Part shown: positions 34,244 to 41,853 of the stretch, in pieces
Layout: each line of letters opens with the position of its first letter
Numbering within the stretch: the first letter of the stretch is position 1
Source: Chitinophagaceae bacterium
GTDB lineage: Bacteria; Bacteroidota; Bacteroidia; Chitinophagales; Chitinophagaceae
NCBI GenBank assembly: GCA_014379345.1
Contig: JACMLY010000076.1
Span: forward strand, 1 to 52,242
DNA length: 52,242 bases
Reading direction: 5' to 3'
The notes under the pieces: model-generated
Seen by the model: the letters and a program-made list of their open reading frames with translations, nothing else
What the model was told of the DNA's origin: nothing
The model's database searches: none
Position numbers and translations under genes: made by a program

Positions 34244-34336
34244 TGTGTTCTTCGTGCCTTTGTGTTCTTCGTGAACCTTCTGACTATACAGTCATAGGTT
34301 CACAAAGAACACAACGGACTGCATGAAGGACACAAA
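34244..34336. repeat. Inverted repeat upstream of the tricorn gene (TGTGTTCTTCGTG family)
   Basis: The left half has two direct copies of TGTGTTCTTCGTG and ends GTGAACCTTCTGACT; the right half begins AGTCATAGGTTCACAAAGAA and continues with ACACAA and GGACACAAA words. A near-perfect inner stem (GTGAACCT / AGGTTCAC) is flanked by looser pairing. It lies between the DUF2752 gene and the tricorn start, both leftward, and may act as terminator of one and leader of the other. Confidence 0.72.
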
Positions 34337-34376
34337 AAGACAGAGTATTTTGGACGAACTATAAAAAACAGGTTAA

Positions 34377-34781
34377 TCAATGATCACTGCTCAGAATGCT
34401 GAAAGGATAGATCGGTACATTTCTGAGTATCCAAAAGATCAGTACCAGGACCAGAACATGCAACGGGCGAACATGATTTTGGATAATCCGCAGCTTCGAT
34501 TCAGTGCCGCGGTTAATAAAAAACAACCGGGAAAATCCTTCCATAACAATGAGCGGAAGAAACACAGTTAAAAGCAGGTTGTAATCAATGGCAGTTAGGA
34601 AATTGCCGTGTAACAAATGATAACAGGCTCTTGCACTGCCACAGCCCGGGCATTGCAGACCTGTGAATTTTTTAAACAGGCAGGGCGGGTAGAAAGAAGT
34701 TTCAGGATTGAAAAAAAATAGCAAACCCACGCCCGTTACCAAAGCCAGAACTAATAAAAGGTAAGGTGAATACATCCGCAT
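34377..34781 (-). CDS. DUF2752 membrane protein
   Basis: 134 residues from ATG 34781. The signature GLQCPGCGSARACYHLLHGN with its CPxCGxxR motif identifies DUF2752. Three membrane segments are visible (about 6-24, 58-78, 103-122), with the motif on the loop after the first. The function is unknown. It starts 17 bases after the TIR-CD225 gene ends and reads in the same direction, so the two are one operon. CD225-type and DUF2752 genes are neighbours in other Bacteroidota as far as I recall, which suggests a joint membrane role. Confidence 0.87.
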   Translation of the reverse strand: MRMYSPYLLLVLALVTGVGLLFFFNPETSFYPPCLFKKFTGLQCPGCGSARACYHLLHGNFLTAIDYNLLLTVFLPLIVMEGFSRLFFINRGTESKLRIIQNHVRPLHVLVLVLIFWILRNVPIYPFSILSSDH

Positions 34782-34798
34782 AGTGTGGTTTACCCTTT

Positions 34799-35653
34799 TT
34801 AATAACCTCCCAGCCCTGCACCAGCGGCAACCATTATCAGGTATATCCCTCCTACAACAACTCCTGCAATAGCAGCATAAATAGCGAATTGTTTGGCTTG
34901 GTTTGACGCTGTCTTTGCCTGTTCATACTGGCCAGCGTTCCAAAGATTATCTACTTTGGTGGAGTGAATGATCGAAACTATGCCCAGCGGCAGGCAACAA
35001 AGCACTGTAGTGATGATAGCAAATACCAGATAATTATCAGGTTTTACAACCGGTACGTTGGTATTTCCGCGAAAGTTCTGAACATTTTCGTGTTGCGGTT
35101 TCTGTACATTTTGATTAGACGTATTTTGAACCGGCTGGTGCCCACCGGTATTTCCATGATCTTCTTTTTTTGGTATAGCCGGATCGTCAGGCGGCAAAAG
35201 TTCCTTGATTGCCTCGGCAAGTTTTTTTACATCGGCTTCAAACCGTGTTGTCTCAATTTCCACATATTGACGACGCGGCAAAGACCTTAAATTCTCAGGC
35301 AGATCTGCACTGGTAGGCATCGGTATATTATCGAACAAAACAGGGATTACCTGTATATTTCTTTCAATGGCAGTTGAAATCTCAATCCTCACCAGGTCGT
35401 CGGGATCATTTAAGCGGCGGTTTCCGTGTTTATCTTTTACTTCCAGCCAGTTTTTGCTCATGACGATGAGCAATACATTACAATGCGACAAGGCTTTTTG
35501 GATCGATTCAACAAAATCATCGCCCGGGCGGATCGTATTAAAATCTTTAAAAATGGTTTCTTTCGGAAAATATTTTTGCAGCTCATTGTACAAAGCCAGG
35601 GCATTCCAGCTACTATCGTCTTTACGGTAATTAATAAAAATGGTTCCGCGCAT
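34799..35653 (-). CDS. TIR domain fused to a CD225/dispanin-type membrane domain
   Basis: 284 residues from ATG 35653 (the frame also opens with TTG at 35659). Residues 1-150 are a TIR domain: TIFINYRKDDSSWNALALYN, RPGDDFVESIQKALSHCNVL, LIVMSKNWLEVKD, and VRIEISTAIERNIQVIPVLF (20 residues) with Glu91 in the place of the NADase glutamate of active TIRs. A Gln/Asn/Pro-rich linker (about 155-203) leads to a CD225 domain (204-284): PDNYLVFAIITTVLCCLPLG followed by IVSIIHSTKVDNLWNAGQYE, and a second membrane segment near 257-276. It is a membrane-anchored TIR protein, possibly signalling or NAD-cleaving. DUF2752 is co-transcribed; a DUF3592 gene lies 200 bases upstream. Confidence 0.88.
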   Translation of the reverse strand: MRGTIFINYRKDDSSWNALALYNELQKYFPKETIFKDFNTIRPGDDFVESIQKALSHCNVLLIVMSKNWLEVKDKHGNRRLNDPDDLVRIEISTAIERNIQVIPVLFDNIPMPTSADLPENLRSLPRRQYVEIETTRFEADVKKLAEAIKELLPPDDPAIPKKEDHGNTGGHQPVQNTSNQNVQKPQHENVQNFRGNTNVPVVKPDNYLVFAIITTVLCCLPLGIVSIIHSTKVDNLWNAGQYEQAKTASNQAKQFAIYAAIAGVVVGGIYLIMVAAGAGLGGY

Positions 35654-35853
35654 AAGCAATGTTTAAGGTTAGTATTTATAGAACTGAGAGAGCACGATGA
35701 AAATTTGAGGTATCAATTTACTATTATTATCCTGGAATGCACATACCACAAAATGGTAACCGCTTTTGTTTGTTTACTGTATGGTTTTGTCTAGATAGTG
35801 TTGCAGGCATAAATGTAAGAAGAAGGAAAATATAAACAACAGTGAGCCCTCAA

Positions 35854-36288
35854 TCAAACGATCATTATAAAAGGTCTGGTAGTATTCAGTCGGATCTTCG
35901 ATCGGTATGGAACAATTTGAGGATGTAGAAAAATGACCAGCAGCATTAATACCGGTATGCCTCCATAAATAAGCGTATCTCCCCAGATAGCAAGAAATAC
36001 ATTCAGTTTCGCATCGGCCGGATCTTTTTGCTGGTAACGTACCGGTACCTGTTCTCCTTCTTCGAAAAGGATATCATTTCTGCCATTGAACCAAACCGTG
36101 TCCTTGCCAACAATAAACCAGATAACTGCATACCTATATACCATTTGCCCTGTATATTTTTTTCCAATGAAGCTAACGGTGCCATTTATTTTTTTCGAAA
36201 CAGCCAGCCACACTATCTTTTGCCCAAGAAATGGAAGGGCTAGTACGCTTAAAAGAACCAGGAAAAAATGAGTTCTTTGTATGATCAT
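35854..36288 (-). CDS. DUF3592-like membrane protein
   Basis: 144 residues with two membrane segments, about 8-28 and 101-122. Between them lies the extracytoplasmic DUF3592 pattern: GTVSFIGKKYTGQMVYRYAV, IVGKDTVWFNGRNDILFEEG, then EQVPVRYQQKDPADAKLN, the part that resembles the typical YxxxNPxxA-like motif of this family. The function is unknown; members occur beside membrane and immunity-type genes. It has the same orientation as the TIR-CD225 gene 200 bases downstream, and may share its transcript, though the gap is large enough for a separate promoter. Confidence 0.7.
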   Translation of the reverse strand: MIIQRTHFFLVLLSVLALPFLGQKIVWLAVSKKINGTVSFIGKKYTGQMVYRYAVIWFIVGKDTVWFNGRNDILFEEGEQVPVRYQQKDPADAKLNVFLAIWGDTLIYGGIPVLMLLVIFLHPQIVPYRSKIRLNTTRPFIMIV

Positions 36289-36543
36289 TTTGGAAATGAG
36301 TAATCGTTTTCCCGGTGCCTCTGAAGATTTGCTTGCTCACTTGTAGTCAATAACCCAATATGAAATTAAAATATTGTTGTTTTTGATTAAAGTGCTGTTA
36401 AAGGCTAATGATTATATGTACCTGGAGAAGAAGAGATCCGGCCGATGTCAAATACCCGGCCGTCAATAGACGCGAAAAGGAAACAGACCATGACGATATC
36501 GCAGGTGAGATGAATTTAAAACGTCGCTTATGTCCCAATAGAT

Positions 36544-36669
36544 TTACAACGGCAAATGCTCCCGCTGCTGGTAACGTTTTGTGTCTTTTTTTACAATCCT
36601 GTATATAAAAAAGGCGAAACTGATAAGTATTGTGAATTCAACGGCTAGTATAGTAATGATCCAAATCAT
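36544..36669 (-). CDS. Putative 41-residue single-pass membrane protein
   Basis: From ATG 36669 the minus strand encodes 41 residues: a hydrophobic helix MIWIITILAVEFTILISFAF followed by a basic tail (RIVKKDTKRYQQREHLPL). The helix-then-positive-tail layout is that of real small membrane proteins, and chance would rarely give it. There is no clear ribosome site and no known family. It lies in a 529-bp gap (36289-36817) that holds no other gene; the rightward frame at 36408-36608 looks spurious. Confidence 0.4.
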   Translation of the reverse strand: MIWIITILAVEFTILISFAFFIYRIVKKDTKRYQQREHLPL

Positions 36670-36817
36670 ACCACAAATTTATTTCCAAAAAGGGATCGGT
36701 ACAAGATGAAGAATACTCAATCATGTAAAGAGAAAAAACAACAAAAAATCGCGTAAAAGTACTCGGCGCGCAAGTGAAGTGTAAAATCCTGATTTCCGGA
36801 TTCTATTTACTATCAGT

Positions 36818-38302
36818 CTATGTGTTCATTCGCAGCTCGTTATTCTTATTAGCCCCTTCCTCATGATCATATTTCTCGAGCAATTTTTTGGCCGCTGCAA
36901 TTTTGATCTTCCTGTTTTTTTGCACCAGCTGCTGGGTTATCCTTTTCTCCAGGTAATGATGGATGGGAACAAGCAATGCGGCAAGTAATACCATTCCGAG
37001 CAACATCAGAAAGGGAGATTCATGTGTAATATGTGCAACATAAGGATGCAAAATCAGGTTAATGAATTCAAAGGTTATCAGCAAGCCGACAATTCCTAAT
37101 ATTTTGATCAGCTTGGGATTTGCAACGATACTCCGGCTGAATAATAAAAATAAAATTGTAAAACTGATGATACCGATCGCAATGGCTGAGTATTGTATAT
37201 TGCGCTTTGCTTTCTGCTTTTGGTCATATAGATGCTGATCTTCTTCATGCTGACGTATCTGTTCTGCGAGCGTCATATCATTTACCTGGTTGAGATTTTG
37301 TTCGTTATAAACGGTGTCCCGATAATTGGCTTCCATGTTCGCATAATAATAGGCACTATCCCGTAGATTTCGTTTAAAATAAGTATTTCGCAAAATATTT
37401 GCTGCCTTAATGATTGCTAATTTATAATCGGACGTTTGAGCTGCGTGCAAGCCTTTTAAACTTGCGCTTACAGCTTCATTAAAACGTTCCCGCTTAAATA
37501 AAAACTTACTGTAATAATGATTGTTGTCAGCAGCAAATTGCAAAGAGTTTATTGAATCTGCCATTATAATGCTCCTTCGATAATACGTTTCAGCCAATTC
37601 ATTGTCACCAAGTTTTTCATAAATATCTCCGAAGGTTGAAAGGAAGGCAACCTGCTGACTTTGTCTTTCCGAAGTCTTTAATTCATAGGTTTGCTGATTT
37701 GCCAGTTGTGCATATTTTAAAGCTGAATCTATTTTATTAAGTTCATTGTAATTTCCGCTTAGATTAGTGTAAAGTGTTGCCAGCCAACCATTGCGCTTGG
37801 TTTTTATTTCAAGAAGCTGACATATATCCAGCGCCTTTCTTAAATAACGAACAGCTTCAGGATAATTTTTCATATCAAAATAAACGACCGAAATAGAATT
37901 GTGTGCGCTGATAATGTGATCATTAATATTTACTGACTCAGCAATGCGTAATGTTTTCAAAAGAAATTCGAGAGCCATTTTGAAATCGCCCCTAACTAGA
38001 AAAAACCATCCAAGGATATAATTTACATGAATCACTAAAGTGTCGTTTTTTAGCTGTTGGGCCAGAGAAAGCATTTCTCCTAGTGCCCGCCCGCTTTCTG
38101 TATGGTTTCCGCTTCTTTCAAAAAAAAGGTAAACTTCTCTTTGCGCATCATATTTCTTTTGAAGATCTGGTGCATGGTCAATTTTTTGTTTTAACGAGTC
38201 AGGAAATGGCTGCTGAGCCACTACGTCCACTGTAACAGCCGCTACACCTATCATTAAAATAAAAGTCTTTACTATAATTAATATACTATGTATTGGCGGC
38301 AT
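36818..38302 (-). CDS. Tetratricopeptide-repeat membrane protein
   Basis: 494 residues. A hydrophobic N-terminal segment (8-30, signal) leads to about six TPR units, such as ALGEMLSLAQQLKNDTLVIH, ALEFLLKTLRIAESVNINDH, AVRYLRKALDICQLLEIKTK and FGDIYEKLGDNELAETYYRR. A coiled stretch near 345-370 precedes three membrane segments (about 375-395, 403-423 and 432-452) and a basic tail rich in Lys (KNRKIKIAAAKKLLEKYDHE). The layout resembles the sensor part of Bacteroidota TPR histidine kinases and LuxR-type regulators, but no kinase, HTH or LytTR domain follows. It is either a lone sensor or a protein that acts through partners. It is 73 bases downstream of corA in the same direction. Confidence 0.82.
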   Translation of the reverse strand: MPPIHSILIIVKTFILMIGVAAVTVDVVAQQPFPDSLKQKIDHAPDLQKKYDAQREVYLFFERSGNHTESGRALGEMLSLAQQLKNDTLVIHVNYILGWFFLVRGDFKMALEFLLKTLRIAESVNINDHIISAHNSISVVYFDMKNYPEAVRYLRKALDICQLLEIKTKRNGWLATLYTNLSGNYNELNKIDSALKYAQLANQQTYELKTSERQSQQVAFLSTFGDIYEKLGDNELAETYYRRSIIMADSINSLQFAADNNHYYSKFLFKRERFNEAVSASLKGLHAAQTSDYKLAIIKAANILRNTYFKRNLRDSAYYYANMEANYRDTVYNEQNLNQVNDMTLAEQIRQHEEDQHLYDQKQKAKRNIQYSAIAIGIISFTILFLLFSRSIVANPKLIKILGIVGLLITFEFINLILHPYVAHITHESPFLMLLGMVLLAALLVPIHHYLEKRITQQLVQKNRKIKIAAAKKLLEKYDHEEGANKNNELRMNT

Positions 38303-38375
38303 AAAAAGAAGTGTATCCTAAGTTAATGTTTTCTCCGAGGATATTAAAAGCCTGCGGATGGAAGAATAATGATTT

Positions 38376-39353
38376 TCACAACCATCCCGATCTTCTAAAC
38401 AGGAAATAGATCAATGCGCACAATGAAACGGTAAATATAACTACTACCGGATACCCATAGTGCCATCTCAGCTCAGGCATGAATTCAAAATTCATTCCGT
38501 AAAAACCGGCTACCATTGTGGGCACCGCAATGATCGCCGCCCAGCCGGCAAATTTTTTGGAAACTTCCCCATGTGAAATGGAAATAAGAGAGAAATTAGC
38601 TTCCAATGCCGTGTTCAATAATTCCCGTGTATGATCAACCATTTCGTTGATCCGAATAACGTGATCATAAATATCCCGGAAATAAGGTTGGGTCTCTGTA
38701 GAAATGAGTTTGATATCAAAACGCATCAGCCGGTTACAGATATCGATCAATGGTGATACGGCCCTCTTTACTTCGAGCAACTGGCGTTTGAGCTGGTAAA
38801 TATGTTCGGTAGTTTCCCTGGTAGGCTTAATCTTGAACACTTTCTCTTCAATTTCCTGCAGCTCTTCCTCCATTGATTCCACTACGGGAAAATACTGATC
38901 AACGATAGAATCCATGACCGCATACAAGGCGAAGCCTTGTCCTTTGCGCAGAAGATGCGGTGTGCTTTCGCAACGGCTTCTTACGTCTGCATAAGAAATG
39001 GAAGATCCATGACGGATAGTGACAAGGAAATTATGACCTACAAAAAAATGTGTTTCCCCGAAATCGATGCGGTCATGTTGTTTATTGATCTGTGCCGTAC
39101 GCAATACAACGAACAATGTATCTCCGTACGTTTCAATCTTAGGTCGTTGATGGGCATTATGTGCATCCTCTATGGCAAGGTCGTGTAGACTGAACTCCTG
39201 TTGAAACCGTTGAAGCGTTTCCTCTCCCGGTTCGTGCAAACCCACCCAAACAAATTTATCGGGATGGTGAAGAACATTTTTGATATTATCGACTTCAATG
39301 CTGGCTACCCGGCGGCCATCTAAATAAGCAGCACAATTAACAACTTCGTTCAT
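38376..39353 (-). CDS. corA: CorA-type magnesium/cobalt transporter
   Basis: 325 residues, the standard length. The soluble N-terminal domain has KFVWVGLHEPGEETLQRFQQ and FSLHDLAIEDAHNAHQRPKI followed by ETYGDTLFVVL, as in CorA. A long helix (about 140-260) precedes two membrane segments near the C-terminus, with the GMN selectivity motif in YGMNFEFMPEL. It works as a homopentamer in the inner membrane, letting Mg2+ (and Co2+ or Ni2+) in. No Mg2+ riboswitch is evident ahead of the start. The TPR membrane gene follows in the same direction but is probably separate in function. Confidence 0.94.
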   Translation of the reverse strand: MNEVVNCAAYLDGRRVASIEVDNIKNVLHHPDKFVWVGLHEPGEETLQRFQQEFSLHDLAIEDAHNAHQRPKIETYGDTLFVVLRTAQINKQHDRIDFGETHFFVGHNFLVTIRHGSSISYADVRSRCESTPHLLRKGQGFALYAVMDSIVDQYFPVVESMEEELQEIEEKVFKIKPTRETTEHIYQLKRQLLEVKRAVSPLIDICNRLMRFDIKLISTETQPYFRDIYDHVIRINEMVDHTRELLNTALEANFSLISISHGEVSKKFAGWAAIIAVPTMVAGFYGMNFEFMPELRWHYGYPVVVIFTVSLCALIYFLFRRSGWL

Positions 39354-39494
39354 GATAATTTTTTTAGAAGTGTTGAATTGTATGAACTACCATATTCCCC
39401 GATGGAAAATCACCATTAATATAAAGAAAAAAACCGGTCTTTGTATTTTTGGATTTTATGCCACATAAAGATCTTTTGAAGCAAAATTTTTTTT

Positions 39495-39540
39495 AACCAC
39501 AGAGGTACGGGAGGTAGACACAGAGGCGCACAGAGAGGTA
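39495..39540. repeat. Half-copy of the AACCACAGAGG repeat
   Basis: AACCACAGAGGTACGGGAGG, followed by GTAGACACAGAGGCGCACAG, resembles the right arm of the repeat at 16839-16943 and the words of 45719-45814. No opposite arm was found within 150 bases, so it is a single arm. It lies in the gap between the divergent corA and DUF4112 genes. Confidence 0.55.
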
Positions 39541-39642
39541 GCAATGTTCGGGTTTTAGGCTGATAACTATGTATTCGGTATTCTCAATTTAAATCGCTAC
39601 GAGAGCGTCAGAGCAAGGAACGTTAATTGCATCTTTAACAGC

Positions 39643-40101
39643 ATGTCTAAACAAATTCCCCAGGGCCGTGACTTTAAGCAACTGGACTGGATCGCGAAAC
39701 TGATGGACGCTCAATTCAGCATACCGGGAACTAATTTTCGTTTCGGCTTAGATGGTATCATTGGTTTGATACCCGGAGCCGGTGATCTGTCGACGTTTGC
39801 AGTTTCGGCATACCTGCTGACAGTAATGGCCCGGAATGGAGCAAGTGGCTATGTACTGGCGAGGATGGTATTGAATGTGGTGATCGATGCCTTATTCGGA
39901 ATGATCCCTATATTGGGTGATATTTTTGATATTGCTTTCAAAGCAAATATGCGCAACCTGAAACTAATGAAGGAACATTATGTTGAAGGACGTTATAGGG
40001 GTGGTGCGTGGAAAGTTGTTGTACCGATATTATTCGTTTTATTCCTGTTGGTAGCAGGCATGATTTGGGCCAGCTATAAATTACTGGTATGGCTATTTTA
40101 G
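39643..40101 (+). CDS. DUF4112 membrane protein
   Basis: 152 residues. It shows the DUF4112 signature GTNFRFGLDGIIGLIPGAGD followed by LSTFAVSAYLL, and MVLNVVIDALFGMIPILGDI followed by FDIAFKANMRNLKLM. A short basic connector precedes a C-terminal membrane helix (about 125-147). Two amphipathic or membrane-inserted helices at LIPGAGD and MIPILGD are typical. No function is known. It is transcribed alone, divergently from corA. Confidence 0.9.
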   Translation: MSKQIPQGRDFKQLDWIAKLMDAQFSIPGTNFRFGLDGIIGLIPGAGDLSTFAVSAYLLTVMARNGASGYVLARMVLNVVIDALFGMIPILGDIFDIAFKANMRNLKLMKEHYVEGRYRGGAWKVVVPILFVLFLLVAGMIWASYKLLVWLF

Positions 40102-40120
40102 GAAAAAAAATTATTTCATG

Positions 40121-40156
40121 CTGACATAGGGCTGTCAGTATCGCCTCTTTTCTTTG
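40121..40156 (+). promoter_or_regulatory. Palindromic operator-like site with -7 box before the DinB gene
   Basis: CTGACA (40121-40126) and TGTCAG (40133-40138) form a perfect inverted repeat with a 6-base spacer, TAGGGC. TTTCTTTG, one base off TANNTTTG, follows at 40149-40156, so the palindrome would cover the -33 region. This is a typical position for a repressor or a MerR/WYL-type activator. No regulator gene is adjacent. Confidence 0.5.
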
Positions 40157-40191
40157 TACCGTAAACAGGTTTTAAAACTCAAACTTTTTTT

Positions 40192-40713
40192 ATGGAACAA
40201 GATTTCGTAACCACAACGGATACAGGCAAAGGTCCCTTTGTTATTATGCCCGAAGCACTCCTCGATCACTGGCAGGGTCATCGAAAACTGACACGGAAAA
40301 TGATCGAAGCTTTTCCCGAAGACAAATTCTTTAATTATTCGATTGGGGGTATGCGTCCTTTCGCTGAACTGGTGATGGAGATGACCAGGCTGGCAGCGTT
40401 AGGTATGCATGGAGTGAGTACCGGTGACTGGACAACCAGGGAGGATCTGCGCAGGTATACGGAAGCTGCCACCGCTTCAAAAGCAGAGATCCTTGCACTT
40501 TGGGACGAAGTAACAGAACTGATCAACAGGCTTTGGCCCACGATCAAGGCCGGTGATTTTCAGCGCGTAGATCTGGCATTCGGCCTGTATGAGTTACCCG
40601 TATATTCAATCATTCTATACTGGATCGACAATGAAGTTCATCACCGCGGACAAGCATACGTGTATTTGCGTTCGCTTGAAATTGAGCCTCCCCCATTTTG
40701 GGAAAGATGGTAA
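40192..40713 (+). CDS. DinB family protein (damage-inducible)
   Basis: 173 residues. DinB helix-bundle features: LLDHWQGHRKLTRKMIEAFP with the first His, MEMTRLAALGMHGVSTGDWT with a second, and YWIDNEVHHRGQAYVYLRSL with the HxxxH-type third site (HHRGQ). The metal site therefore looks complete. The final motif with RxxxxxPP (LEIEPPPFWERW) is standard for the branch. Members are stress-induced and may be thiol-dependent transferases; the cofactor is not known here. A palindrome before the gene (40121-40138) suggests dedicated control. It converges with the MtfA-like gene. Confidence 0.9.
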   Translation: MEQDFVTTTDTGKGPFVIMPEALLDHWQGHRKLTRKMIEAFPEDKFFNYSIGGMRPFAELVMEMTRLAALGMHGVSTGDWTTREDLRRYTEAATASKAEILALWDEVTELINRLWPTIKAGDFQRVDLAFGLYELPVYSIILYWIDNEVHHRGQAYVYLRSLEIEPPPFWERW

Positions 40714-40730
40714 GATGTATTTCGAAATAC

Positions 40731-41540
40731 CTATTCATTTTTCTGTGGTTGCTGTCTGAAAATAGTCACCAGCAGATCATATAGTTCGGGATGCTTTTTT
40801 TCTAAAAGTTCCGGCCTTTCAAAAAAATATTCTGCTACCACGGCAAAAAACTCAGCGGGATCAGTTGCCCCGTATGGATTGATATCCGAACGGTTGGTCA
40901 TGATCTGCTTTATTTCCCGCTGCATCAGGTTTAGCCAGGGCAAAATATATTTTTTGGACAAAAGAAATTCCGGTATCCCATCAACGGCGCCATCCGTTTT
41001 GTCGATCAGGTGAACAAATTCATGAATCGCGGTATTGTCTTTCCCTGTTTTATTGTCAAAATCATTTCTCAGTTCGTGCTGTGATAAGATCATGATGTTC
41101 TGGTAAGGTCCGGTGCCCACAATGCCCAGGGTATTACGGCCGGCTCCTTCCTGTTTAAAGGTTTCATTAAATGAATCAGGATACACGAGTACTTCATTCA
41201 GGTTAATATATTCCCAACCGGGAAACCCAAAAATCGGAATAATGGCGCTGGAGGCTATCAATACTCTGTCTATATCTTCAATGGTCGTCTTGACGCCCGT
41301 GATACGAACGCGGGCCAAAAAAAGCAGCATACGGCTTTCAAATTCCGTTTTCTTTTCAGCCTTCAGCTCGTTATAAAAAACAACGTGTTCACTTAATATT
41401 TTTTTATAAGCTTCAGGAAATAACTGATCAGGCTGCAGGGTTTTCTTCCTGCCATAAAAATTTCTTATCAGCAACCCGCAAAATATAACTGCTACAGCGA
41501 TAAGTATAATGTCCATACTGACATGAATATACCAAAGCAT
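40731..41540 (-). CDS. MtfA-like zinc-dependent peptidase (M90)
   Basis: 269 residues with one N-terminal membrane helix (about 9-26) absent from the cytosolic E. coli MtfA. The zinc motif is IHEFVHLIDKTDGAVDGIPE with HEFVH, and the third ligand is probably in EFFAVVAEYFFERPELLEKK (20 residues). EYINLNEVLVYPDSF and NIMILSQHELRND match the family's substrate-binding strands. MtfA is a Mlc-interacting peptidase in E. coli; in Bacteroidota Mlc is absent, so only a membrane-anchored peptidase is claimed. A start at the ATG at 41516 is possible. Confidence 0.88.
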   Translation of the reverse strand: MLWYIHVSMDIILIAVAVIFCGLLIRNFYGRKKTLQPDQLFPEAYKKILSEHVVFYNELKAEKKTEFESRMLLFLARVRITGVKTTIEDIDRVLIASSAIIPIFGFPGWEYINLNEVLVYPDSFNETFKQEGAGRNTLGIVGTGPYQNIMILSQHELRNDFDNKTGKDNTAIHEFVHLIDKTDGAVDGIPEFLLSKKYILPWLNLMQREIKQIMTNRSDINPYGATDPAEFFAVVAEYFFERPELLEKKHPELYDLLVTIFRQQPQKNE

Positions 41541-41853
41541 TTGTAAAACAATATATTTACCAGTTATATTCTACCGGTTGGAATATTAGTTTCCACTTAG
41601 CAAAAATTCTTTTTTGAAAATCTTTTGATTACCAATAGGTTTTAATTGCAACAAAAGAGTAATTTAAATCCATAACCCGCCCCTATCTGATAAGGATATA
41701 TTTAAACCTAAGGCATACTGGTAGTAGTAGCATCCTGCAGTGAAGCACCAGAACAGATACGAACGCCCAGTTTTTTTATCACCTGCTTCTTTTGCATCAG
41801 GATGCTCGTGCAGGAACAATGCACGCAAAAGTTTTACTTAAACGAACAAACCA
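41541..41853. other. Intergenic region between divergent MtfA and kinase genes
   Basis: This 313-bp region holds the divergent promoters of the peptidase and histidine kinase genes. A minus-strand frame around 41660-41830 reads as a short peptide with a YYYQYALGLN stretch but has no start codon in the right place, so I do not call a gene. No hairpin or operator is obvious. Confidence 0.4.

Noticed and set aside
34799..35653. Thoeris anti-phage system
   Set aside because: A TIR protein is present, but there is no ThsA-like SIR2/SLOG effector nearby, and the CD225 fusion is not part of that system.
36408..36608. 66-codon rightward frame
   Set aside because: Residue composition is that of translated intergenic DNA; it overlaps the more convincing small membrane frame on the other strand.
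41660..41830. Leftward frame with YYYQYALGLN stretch
   Set aside because: It lacks a start codon and any recognisable family; a barrel relic was considered but the match is too weak.
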